Part shown: piece after piece, positions 35,058-43,736 of the stretch
How positions within the stretch are numbered: position 1 is the stretch's first letter
How the letters are laid out: each line of letters opens with the position of its first letter
Source of the DNA: Candidatus Bathyarchaeota archaeon
GTDB lineage: Archaea; Thermoproteota; Bathyarchaeia; 40CM-2-53-6
Assembly: GCA_005884195.1 (NCBI GenBank)
Contig: VBBP01000053.1
Coordinates: 1-64,000 of the forward strand
Length of the DNA stretch: 64,000 nt
Direction: 5' to 3'
Program-made: the position numbers and the translations under genes
Notes under the pieces: generated by a model
Database searches by the model: none
The model's input: only the letters and a program-made list of their open reading frames with translations
Told to the model about the DNA's origin: nothing

Positions 35058-36230
35058 ATGAGCAGAGAAACAGTCCTCACTGCAAATCCCGCTGGCGGGG
35101 CCGAAACCGTACCGCAGGCCAAACATGGATTCAAGATTCCGCTGATGAGGCCCACCGTAGACGAAGAGATGCTCCAAGCGGCTCTCTTCGCTTTGCAAAA
35201 TGAGAAACTGGTTATGGGAGAGAGTGTGTACAAGTTTGAGGAAGAATTCGCCCGATACTGTGGCACTCGATATGCAGTGTCAACCGCCTCTGGTACCGCG
35301 GCTCTTCAAATCGCCCTGCAATCAATGGGAATAGAACAACGCGACGAGGTTGTAACCACCCCGTTCTCATTCTTCGCAACATCTAACGCAGTAATCCATG
35401 CAGGCGCCCAGCCACGATTTGCCGATGTAGAAAACGACGGATTCAACCTTGATCCTGCGAAGGTGGAGACGAAACTCACAACGGTAACTCGCGCCATCAT
35501 TCCAGTCCATCTTTACGGACAACCTTCAAGGATGGACGAGTTTCGGGACCTTGCCGAGGACAAGGGAATCAGCATCGTTGAAGATGCTTGTCAAGCTCAC
35601 GGTGCAGAGTACGACGGAAAACGAGTGGGTTCTCTTGGACGCGTAGGTTGTTTCTCTTTCTACACCAGCAAGAACATGACGGTATGCGGTGACGGCGGCA
35701 TGATCGTGACCAACGACGAGGAAGTTGCTGATGCTGCTCGCAGCTACAGAGACTGCGGCCGAGCGTCGAAATATACAATGTCTCGGATCGGTTACACTTC
35801 GAGACTCAACACGGTAAATGCTGCCATCGGAAGAGTCCAGTTGAGAAAGTTGGACAACTGGAACAATGCTCGGAGAGGAATAGCTAATCTCTACCGAAGA
35901 GAACTGGAAGGTGCCCCCGGAATAGAACTACCCCCCTTAGAGACGCCGAGAGAAACATCGGTATATCACCTGTTCGTGGTTCGGAGTCAACGCCGAGACC
36001 AGCTCGCCAAACACCTTGAGATGAACGGAGTAGAAGCAGCCATCCACTATCCCGTGCCGATTCATCTTCAGACATCATACAGGACAAACTTCGGGTACTC
36101 CGAAGGCTCGTTCCCTATAGCCGAGAGGCTCGCGGGACAAGTCCTCAGCTTACCTATTCACCCCGCCATAACCGAGGAAGAGGTTAGGACCGTCTCCCGG
36201 CTCGTTAGAGAGACTGCAAACTCGGAATAG
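35058..36230 (+). CDS. DegT/DnrJ/EryC1/StrS aminotransferase
   Basis: GTRYAVSTASGTAALQIAL; EDACQAHGAEYDGKRVGSLG; SFYTSKNMTVCGDGG. Confidence 0.92.
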   Translation: MSRETVLTANPAGGAETVPQAKHGFKIPLMRPTVDEEMLQAALFALQNEKLVMGESVYKFEEEFARYCGTRYAVSTASGTAALQIALQSMGIEQRDEVVTTPFSFFATSNAVIHAGAQPRFADVENDGFNLDPAKVETKLTTVTRAIIPVHLYGQPSRMDEFRDLAEDKGISIVEDACQAHGAEYDGKRVGSLGRVGCFSFYTSKNMTVCGDGGMIVTNDEEVADAARSYRDCGRASKYTMSRIGYTSRLNTVNAAIGRVQLRKLDNWNNARRGIANLYRRELEGAPGIELPPLETPRETSVYHLFVVRSQRRDQLAKHLEMNGVEAAIHYPVPIHLQTSYRTNFGYSEGSFPIAERLAGQVLSLPIHPAITEEEVRTVSRLVRETANSE

Positions 36231-36244
36231 AAAGGAGCACTAGG

Positions 36245-37255
36245 GTGAGCATGACGAGTCCTGTCCGAATCGCGGTCATTGGCGCTGGTTACTGGGGAAA
36301 GAAGATAATTCGAGAGATCCTGGATGTCGGCCGGTCCACTGGACGGGTTCAGCTCCGTGCTGTCGTGGATAACTCGCCGACCATGCTAGCCCAGTGCGAA
36401 AAAGAATTTGGACCGTCGGATTATCGCGTGGACTACCAGGGATTGCTAGATGACCCTGAACTGTCGGGAGTGCACATTTGCACCCCCAACTCTACCCACT
36501 TCGAAGTCGCCTCTAGTTTCCTAAGACATGGAAAGAACGTGTTGGTTGAGAAACCTCTGACACTCAACTCGAAGGAGGCCTACCAACTTGTCCGAATAGC
36601 GCAAGAGAACAAGAAAGTCCTGTGCGTCGGCCATATTCACAGATTCAATAATGGAGTCAGAGAGCTCCGACAGGCCATTAACAGTGGAGTCCTCGGAGAG
36701 CTCTATTACTTGCGCTTCGGATGGACGGGCTTTTTGCCTCCTCAAGGATACCGCGAAGTCATTACAGATCTAGCTCCTCACCCTTTCGACATATGCAACT
36801 ATCTCCTAGATATGTGGCCGAACAAGATTACATGCCGAGGAAAAGGGTATAGGACCAAGGAGAACGAGGAAGTTGCGTTCATTACCGCTGAGCACCCGGG
36901 AGGATTGGCGGCTCAAGTGGAGGTAAGCTGGTTGGATCGGGAAAAGCGTCGAGACGTTACAGTAGTCGGCGACAAGGGGATGGCATACCTAGACTGCTCG
37001 GAGCAGAAAGGGGTCCTCCACGCCTCGAACAGTACCCAAATCTCCATCATGCCCAGCAACACAATTAGAGATGAAGTTGCGCACTTCGTCGATTGCATCT
37101 CAGGCAACCTGAACTCCAACCCCTTCTCCAACCTCTCAGACGGGATGCTAGGAGCCCGGGTCGTCAGCGTCCTAGAAGCTGCACGGGAATCTCTCCGTCA
37201 GGAAAGGACCGTGGACGTCAAGATGCCCCTGGCTGAGGAGATACCTGCAAAGTGA
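36245..37255 (+). CDS. Gfo/Idh/MocA family oxidoreductase
   Basis: IAVIGAGYWGKKIIRE; ICTPNSTHFEVA; VLVEKPLTL. Confidence 0.92.
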   Translation: MSMTSPVRIAVIGAGYWGKKIIREILDVGRSTGRVQLRAVVDNSPTMLAQCEKEFGPSDYRVDYQGLLDDPELSGVHICTPNSTHFEVASSFLRHGKNVLVEKPLTLNSKEAYQLVRIAQENKKVLCVGHIHRFNNGVRELRQAINSGVLGELYYLRFGWTGFLPPQGYREVITDLAPHPFDICNYLLDMWPNKITCRGKGYRTKENEEVAFITAEHPGGLAAQVEVSWLDREKRRDVTVVGDKGMAYLDCSEQKGVLHASNSTQISIMPSNTIRDEVAHFVDCISGNLNSNPFSNLSDGMLGARVVSVLEAARESLRQERTVDVKMPLAEEIPAK

Positions 37256-37761
37256 GGAGACGCCCAAAATACTCCATTCTCAAGAAATCAAAACTCGCCC
37301 AGTCATCCCGAATTTATGACCAAGTAAACCTCTACGGCTGCACGATCGGAAAGAACACCAAGATAGACGCGTTCGTCTACGTAGAGGAAGGCGTAACGAT
37401 TGGCGACAACTGCAAGATTAGGCCATTTGTCTTCATCCCGACTGGAGTAACCATAGAAGACAACGTGTTCGTGGGGCCGAGCGTCACCTTCACAAACGAC
37501 AAGTACCCGAAAGCCCATGGCGAATGGAAACTCCTCGAGACACGAGTTAAGAAGTTCGCATCGATCGGTGCCGGAAGCGTAATCAATCCCGGGGTAACAA
37601 TTGGTGAAAACGCGCTCATCGGCTCGGGCTCAGTTGTAACCAGAGACATACCGGACAACGCTATCGCGTTCGGGAACCCTGCGCGAGTTGTCAACAGAAA
37701 GGTACCTCTTCACGTTACATCAACGAGGCCGAGGAACACGAGAGGCTCCTTGCAGAGTTGA
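37252..37761 (+). CDS. Left-handed beta-helix (hexapeptide) acyltransferase
   Basis: IGKNTKIDAFVYVEEGVTIGDNCKIRPFVFIPTGVTIEDNVFVGP; NPARVV. Confidence 0.9.
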   Translation: MRRRPKYSILKKSKLAQSSRIYDQVNLYGCTIGKNTKIDAFVYVEEGVTIGDNCKIRPFVFIPTGVTIEDNVFVGPSVTFTNDKYPKAHGEWKLLETRVKKFASIGAGSVINPGVTIGENALIGSGSVVTRDIPDNAIAFGNPARVVNRKVPLHVTSTRPRNTRGSLQS

Positions 37762-38486
37762 AGACGATAGCCATAATCCCCGTCTACGGGGAATCGGACG
37801 CGATTGGCACCGTTCTTGAACGGTTCGAACCCGGCTACGTCGATGAAATATGCGTCGTCGCAGACAAGCCGGGCGTTGTCACACTAGGAGCGATTGAAGA
37901 AGCGGGCGGGCGAATACGAGTTCCGATCAAGACCATTCAGAACCCTGTCCGGAATGGAATCGGCTTCGCGATACGTCAAGGATACAAGTATGCGCTCGAA
38001 AACAGATTTGAACTCATTGTCATCATGGCAGGAAATAGCAAGGATGACCCGCGCGAAATCCCTCGGTTAACGACTCCTATCTTGGAAGAGGGATACGATT
38101 ACGTTCAGGGCTCCCGGTTTCTCTCAGGCGGCCGGCGAGAGAAGAACCCATTCTTGAGAAGTATTTTCACTCGGGTGTTCCCCTATGTGTGGTCCTTCAT
38201 GACAGGGGTCCGGTGCACCGAGGTAACCAACGGATTCAGAGCGTACAAAGCCTCAATCGTAGAGGATTCGCGCATCAACGTATGGCAGAGCTGGCTTGAC
38301 AATTACGAGCTTGAATACTACCTGCACTACAAAGTCCTCACGTTAGGCTACAAGTTCACCGAGAGACCCGTCTCAAAAGATTATTCGGCAATGAAAGACA
38401 AGAAGTATTCCCATATCTCGCCGTCCAAAGACTGGTGGCAGATCGTAGGGCCACTATTCCTACTCAGACTAGGAGTCAAAAAGTAA
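37758..38486 (+). CDS. Family 2 glycosyltransferase
   Basis: TIAIIPVYGESDAIGTVLERF; IVIMAGNSKDDPREIP; YVQGSRFLSGGRRE. Confidence 0.85.
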   Translation: MKTIAIIPVYGESDAIGTVLERFEPGYVDEICVVADKPGVVTLGAIEEAGGRIRVPIKTIQNPVRNGIGFAIRQGYKYALENRFELIVIMAGNSKDDPREIPRLTTPILEEGYDYVQGSRFLSGGRREKNPFLRSIFTRVFPYVWSFMTGVRCTEVTNGFRAYKASIVEDSRINVWQSWLDNYELEYYLHYKVLTLGYKFTERPVSKDYSAMKDKKYSHISPSKDWWQIVGPLFLLRLGVKK

Positions 38487-38487
38487 G

Positions 38488-40071
38488 TTGAACGAGAAAT
38501 TCGTCCCAATCGTTCTTGCTGGGAACAATGATCATGACTTATCCATTTTGAGGGAGTACGCCGAATTCTGGAAGGTGCCTTACACTCTCGGAAATCAGTT
38601 GGGTGGAATACCCGTCCTCGTCACTTCTAGCCTGTCGAAGGCGGTTGACATGCGAGAAGCCGGTCCGGTGATCATTTCGCCGACAGGAATCGAAGGCGCG
38701 AAAGAGATCGCTCGTCAATTCGGGCTGAACGTTTCCATCGACGAGGCACTGGTTCGCTTGCCAGTTGCGCCTGGCGTTTCCGTGTCAATGCAAACCAAAC
38801 TTTACCGATTCTCGGGGCCTAACCTTGAGCCCGTGTTGACAGATGGGGAAACCACCATCCTCTACAAGATGGGTGGATCAAGGATCCATGTTCTCTCATT
38901 GGACCTCGTCTCGAACTACCAGCAGCTATTGTACGATAAGATGGACGAGAACCCGAGCTGGAGATTCCGTCTACTAACGAGGATGCCCTTCTCCTATAGA
39001 GCAGTCCCTTCCAGCATCAGAAACAAGTTCTTCAAAGCGAAAGAAAGCATTACCGGGCTAAGAGAAGAGGCTCTTGGCCCTGTTGAATGTCTAAGGTCAA
39101 TATTCCTTGCAGCCCTAGTAATCGCTTCCGGGAATACGATTCCGACAATTAGCTTCTGGAGACGAGGCAAATGCTACGCGCTGGCAGTCAGCCATGATGT
39201 AGAAACCCGAGTCGGACTTGAAGACGGCGCTGGCCGGCTCGTTGAGGTTGAAGGAGAGTTGGGAATGCGATCAACATGGAACATACCGAGCGATCGCTAC
39301 CCGTTGTCCTCACAGCTGTTGATTGCGCTCGCAGAGACCGGTGAAGTTGGGGGACATGACACGAAGCATGATGGCCGATTGCTCTTCGCGAGCGTCAGAG
39401 ACAAGGTTGACAGGGTTAGACGTTGCAGGGAGCGGCTTGAGCTTCTTTCAAGAAAGGTGGTTCGAGGGTTCAGGGCCCCGCTCCTTCAACATGGTCGACA
39501 ACTTGTGGAGGCGCTTGGAAAGGCGGGATACGAATACGATTCATCAATGCCCAGCTGGGAGCCATTGTCGCCCACGTCGCTGCAGCCCCATGGGGTTGGA
39601 ACTGTTTTCCCATTCCTAGTATCTGGTCTTGTCGAGATTCCAGTATCGATGCCGCAAGACCACCAGCTCATTAGAGTAGGAGGGTTGAGCCTTGAAAAGG
39701 CCGTTGACCAACTCATCGAGGTTTCGAGATGGATCAAGAAGATTGGCGGGGCGTGTGTTCTCCTCGTACACCCGGATTATGAGTTCGGTCAAGAGAGTGG
39801 CCGAGACGAATATCGTCGTCTTCTAGAGGCGTTTAGCTCGGACCCCACCTGCGATGTCATGACCCTCGGGGAAATGGCCAGATGGTGGAGCTATCGACAG
39901 GAGTCAGCCATTGATGCTACGGGAACGATTCGCGCGAGTTCAGGCGAGAGCAAAGATGGAGTTGGGGAGCTTGATCTTGAGTTTGTCACCGGTTACGGCT
40001 CGGAGGGGTTCAAGGTGGAACGCCTAGGCGATACCGGTGTGATCGAGATACCAAGGGGCTCGGGGAGATAG
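38488..40071 (+). CDS. Polysaccharide deacetylase-family protein
   Basis: LAVSHDVETRVGLED; STWNIPSDRYPLS; EVGGHDTKHDGRL; FRAPLLQHG; VLLVHPDYEF; TTG start. Confidence 0.75.
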   Translation: MNEKFVPIVLAGNNDHDLSILREYAEFWKVPYTLGNQLGGIPVLVTSSLSKAVDMREAGPVIISPTGIEGAKEIARQFGLNVSIDEALVRLPVAPGVSVSMQTKLYRFSGPNLEPVLTDGETTILYKMGGSRIHVLSLDLVSNYQQLLYDKMDENPSWRFRLLTRMPFSYRAVPSSIRNKFFKAKESITGLREEALGPVECLRSIFLAALVIASGNTIPTISFWRRGKCYALAVSHDVETRVGLEDGAGRLVEVEGELGMRSTWNIPSDRYPLSSQLLIALAETGEVGGHDTKHDGRLLFASVRDKVDRVRRCRERLELLSRKVVRGFRAPLLQHGRQLVEALGKAGYEYDSSMPSWEPLSPTSLQPHGVGTVFPFLVSGLVEIPVSMPQDHQLIRVGGLSLEKAVDQLIEVSRWIKKIGGACVLLVHPDYEFGQESGRDEYRRLLEAFSSDPTCDVMTLGEMARWWSYRQESAIDATGTIRASSGESKDGVGELDLEFVTGYGSEGFKVERLGDTGVIEIPRGSGR

Positions 40072-40085
40072 GTCGTGGTGTCCAA

Positions 40086-41327
40086 GTGACCTTCCTCGTA
40101 TCTGTTTTGGAAGTACTGTACTATGCGACGATAAGCATCGTCATCATCGTTTACACCCTTTGTCTTGCCTTGCTGCTCAGGAGTTCTCCAAGACCCCCCC
40201 TCAGAAGAATTAGCCAGCTTGTCCCGACTGTTTCCCTCGTTATTCCCACCTATAACGAGGCTTCAGTGATCCGCCAGAAGCTCGAAAACGTTCTCCAGCT
40301 TGACTATCCAAGAGATAAGCTTGAGGTGCTGGTGGTTGACAGCGCGTCCAGCGATGAAACCCGAAGCATCGTCAACAGATTTGCAGAGGAGCATCGGCGC
40401 GCGATCAATCTGGCTCTGATAGGACAGCCAGTCCGGCGCGGCAAGGGTGAGGCGATAAACGAGGCCTTGCGCAGTATCCGATCCGAAATGCTCGTTCTCA
40501 CTGATGCCGACGTCTCCTTCCCATCTGACTCGTTGTTGAAGTTGGTCCAGAATTTCGAGGGATCTGAGATCGGAGCTGTCTCCGGTGTGGAAGTCCCAGT
40601 CGGAGGAAAGTCATTTCTGACTGGCATCGAGGCGGACTACCGGCGGATATATACAGCTATAAGGTTGGCTGAGGCCGAAACTGATACTCCTTTCATGTGC
40701 GAGAGTGAACTGTCCGCGTACAGGAGAGAGATTCTGGACCCGTTGCGTCCAGGGACCGTTTGTGATGACGTGGAACTCACCGTTTGTATCAGATCAAAGG
40801 GTTTCAAGGCCATCTATGCTCCGGAAGTCTCGTTTTTTGAGACAGAAGCCGGCGATCTTAGGCCCAAGCTTCAGCACAAACTGAGGAGAGGAATGAACAA
40901 TCAGCATGCTCTCCTCCAGAACTCGAAGGTTTTGTTTAACAGGAAATTTGGCAAATACGGTACATTGGTCTTCCCCTTCGAATTCTTCGTCCACATAGTT
41001 TCACCTGTACTATTGACCGTCTCATTGTTCTTCCTTCTTGTTCTCGGGATTTTTTCGCCTGTCTCTGCTTTGTTCGCTCTTCTTGTTAGTGCGATATTGT
41101 CTCTGCCGGCTATTGCGACCATGCATTCCTTGGTCAACCGTTATCATGAAAGCGATGTTGCGTTGCTTCACGGTACGGGGTCGTGGATCTTCGGGGCAAC
41201 GGCGTTCTTGGGCTTCCAGCTTGTCTTACTGGTTGGTTTGTTGAAGCTCGGTTTCAAGGGTCCCCAGCTGAACTGGCAACAGGTCCCTGGGACCAGGGTC
41301 CCTATCGCTGTCGAAGCGTCGAGGTAG
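40086..41327 (+). CDS. Membrane family 2 glycosyltransferase
   Basis: VSLVIPTYNEASVIRQKLENVL; LVLTDADVSFPSDSL; DDVELTVCIRSKGF; C-terminal TMs. Confidence 0.9.
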   Translation: MTFLVSVLEVLYYATISIVIIVYTLCLALLLRSSPRPPLRRISQLVPTVSLVIPTYNEASVIRQKLENVLQLDYPRDKLEVLVVDSASSDETRSIVNRFAEEHRRAINLALIGQPVRRGKGEAINEALRSIRSEMLVLTDADVSFPSDSLLKLVQNFEGSEIGAVSGVEVPVGGKSFLTGIEADYRRIYTAIRLAEAETDTPFMCESELSAYRREILDPLRPGTVCDDVELTVCIRSKGFKAIYAPEVSFFETEAGDLRPKLQHKLRRGMNNQHALLQNSKVLFNRKFGKYGTLVFPFEFFVHIVSPVLLTVSLFFLLVLGIFSPVSALFALLVSAILSLPAIATMHSLVNRYHESDVALLHGTGSWIFGATAFLGFQLVLLVGLLKLGFKGPQLNWQQVPGTRVPIAVEASR

Positions 41328-41332
41328 GCGTC

Positions 41333-42103
41333 GTGCGAACCACCGGAAACCACGGAAAGAGCCCTGCTCGGGCTCGCAGACGCGGGCTATTGGTCGCTTT
41401 CTCGGGAGTAGATGGTAGCGGTAAGTCGACCCAGGTTGCTCTGCTCGAGGAGCGCTTCCAGAAAATCAATGTGGGTGTCCTGAGGATTCGAAGCCGCTGG
41501 CGGCCGGTTTTGTCTCTACCCTTGCTAATGATCATGAGAAGGTTGGGATACGCGAGAGTGCATCGGGCAGGCGGAGTCTACATAGTCGAGACGCGGTTGC
41601 CGAGCAGAGGTGGTCTGACTTCTCTCTGGTGCGTCCTCACACAGGTCGAGAATATTGTAAAGACCGGTGTGAAGCTTGTTTTTCCGCTCCTCCTAGGCCG
41701 GACGGTAATATGTGACAGGTATGCGCTGGACATGTTAGTGGATGGAATGGCCGGGCTGCACGATGCGCCAGGTCACACTAGACTCGGGTTCCAGCTTCTG
41801 CATCTGCTTCCCAAGCCGAACTTCGCATTTTTCATGGACATTGACCCTGAAGTTGCGTTCAAGAGAAAGCCGGATCTTCCAGGCTTGGAGGATTATGTTG
41901 AAAGGCTTCGGCTCTATCGGGACCTGAGTTCCAGCTGGGGCGTTACCATTGTCAACGCTCGAGTCTCTGCCGACACGATTCATCGGAAGGTATGGAAAAC
42001 TATCGCCCCAAGTCTTGTACCAAGCGAGCTAGTAGCTTCTCCTGAGGGAACCGTAGGACCGATAGCCTGCACCCAGGTCCGCCAAGAAAACATAAACGGT
42101 TAG
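41333..42103 (+). CDS. Thymidylate kinase-like P-loop kinase
   Basis: LLVAFSGVDGSGKSTQVALLEERF; VICDRYALDMLVDG; GTG start at 41333 chosen over the longer ORF. Confidence 0.75.
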   Translation: MRTTGNHGKSPARARRRGLLVAFSGVDGSGKSTQVALLEERFQKINVGVLRIRSRWRPVLSLPLLMIMRRLGYARVHRAGGVYIVETRLPSRGGLTSLWCVLTQVENIVKTGVKLVFPLLLGRTVICDRYALDMLVDGMAGLHDAPGHTRLGFQLLHLLPKPNFAFFMDIDPEVAFKRKPDLPGLEDYVERLRLYRDLSSSWGVTIVNARVSADTIHRKVWKTIAPSLVPSELVASPEGTVGPIACTQVRQENING

Positions 42104-42775
42104 GATGATGATGTTATTCGACGCTTGGAAATACGGGCCCAATCCCAACAGTACTCCTACCGCTATTGATATGACGATGCTCAGAAAGATACTGAGAGCG
42201 ATTTTCTCCAGAGCATTCAGTTGGTCCTCGGGAAAGACAATCAAGACCGTAAGGAACCCTGGGATAATGCCGAGTATTCCTAGACCAAACAGGTTTCTCA
42301 GAAACAGAGCAGCTCCTGCTTGGGCATTAGACATGACGAGATAGACCTCGGACAACGCTACGATGATTGCAAGATAGAACCACCAAGCGTTCCAGGCGTC
42401 AAGGAGATATTCCCTAAACGAACCGGGGTGTTTGATCCCCAGTGTGATGGTCCCATCAGACTGCAGTTGTTTGACCAACTGCAGAAGTCTCTCATCACTG
42501 ACGTTGATATTTTCGTCCTTCAAGAATCTCTTGAGAGAGGCAAGACTGGAGGGATGATTCCTTTTGACAACGTCGATAAGTTCTTCTATGGTTAGTTCAG
42601 GCAAATCCCTAAAGCCTATCCTCTGCCAGTGAAGCTCCGAGACCCAGATATGCGCTTCCGTATAGCGGCCCTTCTGGGGATTATCACGCTTTGTATCTCC
42701 CCCCTCTCGATAGATAGACAAGAGGCATACGGACAGTCTACACAAGTCGATAGTGCTCGCGCGGCTCTCGTCCAA
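42029..42775 (-). CDS. DUF1616-like membrane protein with N-terminal HTH-like region
   Basis: GIIPGFLTVLIVFPEDQLNALEKIALSIFLSIVISIAVGVLLG; true start probably near 42600. Confidence 0.6.
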   Translation of the reverse strand: MDESRASTIDLCRLSVCLLSIYREGGDTKRDNPQKGRYTEAHIWVSELHWQRIGFRDLPELTIEELIDVVKRNHPSSLASLKRFLKDENINVSDERLLQLVKQLQSDGTITLGIKHPGSFREYLLDAWNAWWFYLAIIVALSEVYLVMSNAQAGAALFLRNLFGLGILGIIPGFLTVLIVFPEDQLNALEKIALSIFLSIVISIAVGVLLGLGPYFQASNNIIILTVYVFLADLGAGYRSYGSLRRSY

Positions 42776-43114
42776 GCTTTCGTGTCAGTTCAAGAAGCCG
42801 ATCTGGAAGGCGCGTCTCCAGCCCAGATTTCCCAGCTCGCCGACAATCTCAACCTAGCACTCTCCTATGAAGAAAATGCGACCAGGCTTGGGTCCAACTT
42901 CTATGCTAACCAGTCGTTGAAACTGTCCAATTCCGCATCGCTCGAAGCTCAAAGCGTCGCTAACGCTGCACGGGCACAAACCGTCTTTGACCAAGGCTCA
43001 GCATATTCCCTATCTGTGGTGGCTGGTTTCGGTTCCGCGCTCTTGGTCCTGGAGTTTCACCGCCTAAACGACATTGCGCGCAAAATAAGGGTGCGGCGGA
43101 TTCGTCTAGAGTGA
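42629..43114 (+). CDS. Secreted/membrane protein with signal peptide and C-terminal TM
   Basis: 161 aa ORF; N-terminal hydrophobic segment, helical body, C-terminal TM + RRIRL. Confidence 0.55.
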   Translation: MKLRDPDMRFRIAALLGIITLCISPLSIDRQEAYGQSTQVDSARAALVQAFVSVQEADLEGASPAQISQLADNLNLALSYEENATRLGSNFYANQSLKLSNSASLEAQSVANAARAQTVFDQGSAYSLSVVAGFGSALLVLEFHRLNDIARKIRVRRIRLE

Positions 43115-43118
43115 TGTC

Positions 43119-43724
43119 TTGAACATGGTACCACGAAGGGTCATAGTGTTCATACTTCTGTCCGCAAGTTTTAGTGTAGTCTACAGCTCCATCGCTTATT
43201 ATACGCTCAGCAAGCCTCCTGCCCAAGAGTTCATGGCTTGGGGGGTTTTTTCTCCCGGCGGGAGTCTTTCGAATTATTTCTCGGGAAGTGAGGCGAACGT
43301 CACGGTCGGCAAGTCCCTGAGCTGGCACTTTGCCGTAACCAATCGAATGGGATCGATTCAGTATGTGCAAATCGTCTACAGGCTAGGCAACAGCACTAGT
43401 GCCAGCCCTAATGCAACCGTTTCCGGGGACGCTGTCCCTCAACTCGGCAACAGTTCAATCTTCATTCCAAACGCGCAGACTGCTCTCATGAATTTCACTT
43501 GGAGCATTGCTTCAAGGATTTCTCGTGGCGGATTGATATTCCTCAACATGGCAATCAATGGGAAACAGGTGATCACATCTGTAGGGGCGGTTGGCGGCCA
43601 GAGGTTCAGATTCTTCTTTGAACTCTGGATCTTTGACGTAGCATCGAACTCGTTCCAATACGGCTACAAAGTCCAGAATTCGAGGGTTGGAGTCCCTCTT
43701 CAAGTCTGGTTCAATTCTCTTTGA
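43119..43724 (+). CDS. DUF1616-like extracellular domain protein
   Basis: N-terminal TM then beta-sandwich-like NVTVGKSLSWHFAVTNRMGSIQYVQIVYRLGN. Confidence 0.6.
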   Translation: MNMVPRRVIVFILLSASFSVVYSSIAYYTLSKPPAQEFMAWGVFSPGGSLSNYFSGSEANVTVGKSLSWHFAVTNRMGSIQYVQIVYRLGNSTSASPNATVSGDAVPQLGNSSIFIPNAQTALMNFTWSIASRISRGGLIFLNMAINGKQVITSVGAVGGQRFRFFFELWIFDVASNSFQYGYKVQNSRVGVPLQVWFNSL

Positions 43725-43736
43725 AACTTTCCGTTG

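Noticed and set aside
41183-41332. N-terminal extension of the second kinase ORF
   Set aside because: Overlaps the glycosyltransferase gene; GTG at 41333 precedes the P-loop at the expected distance.
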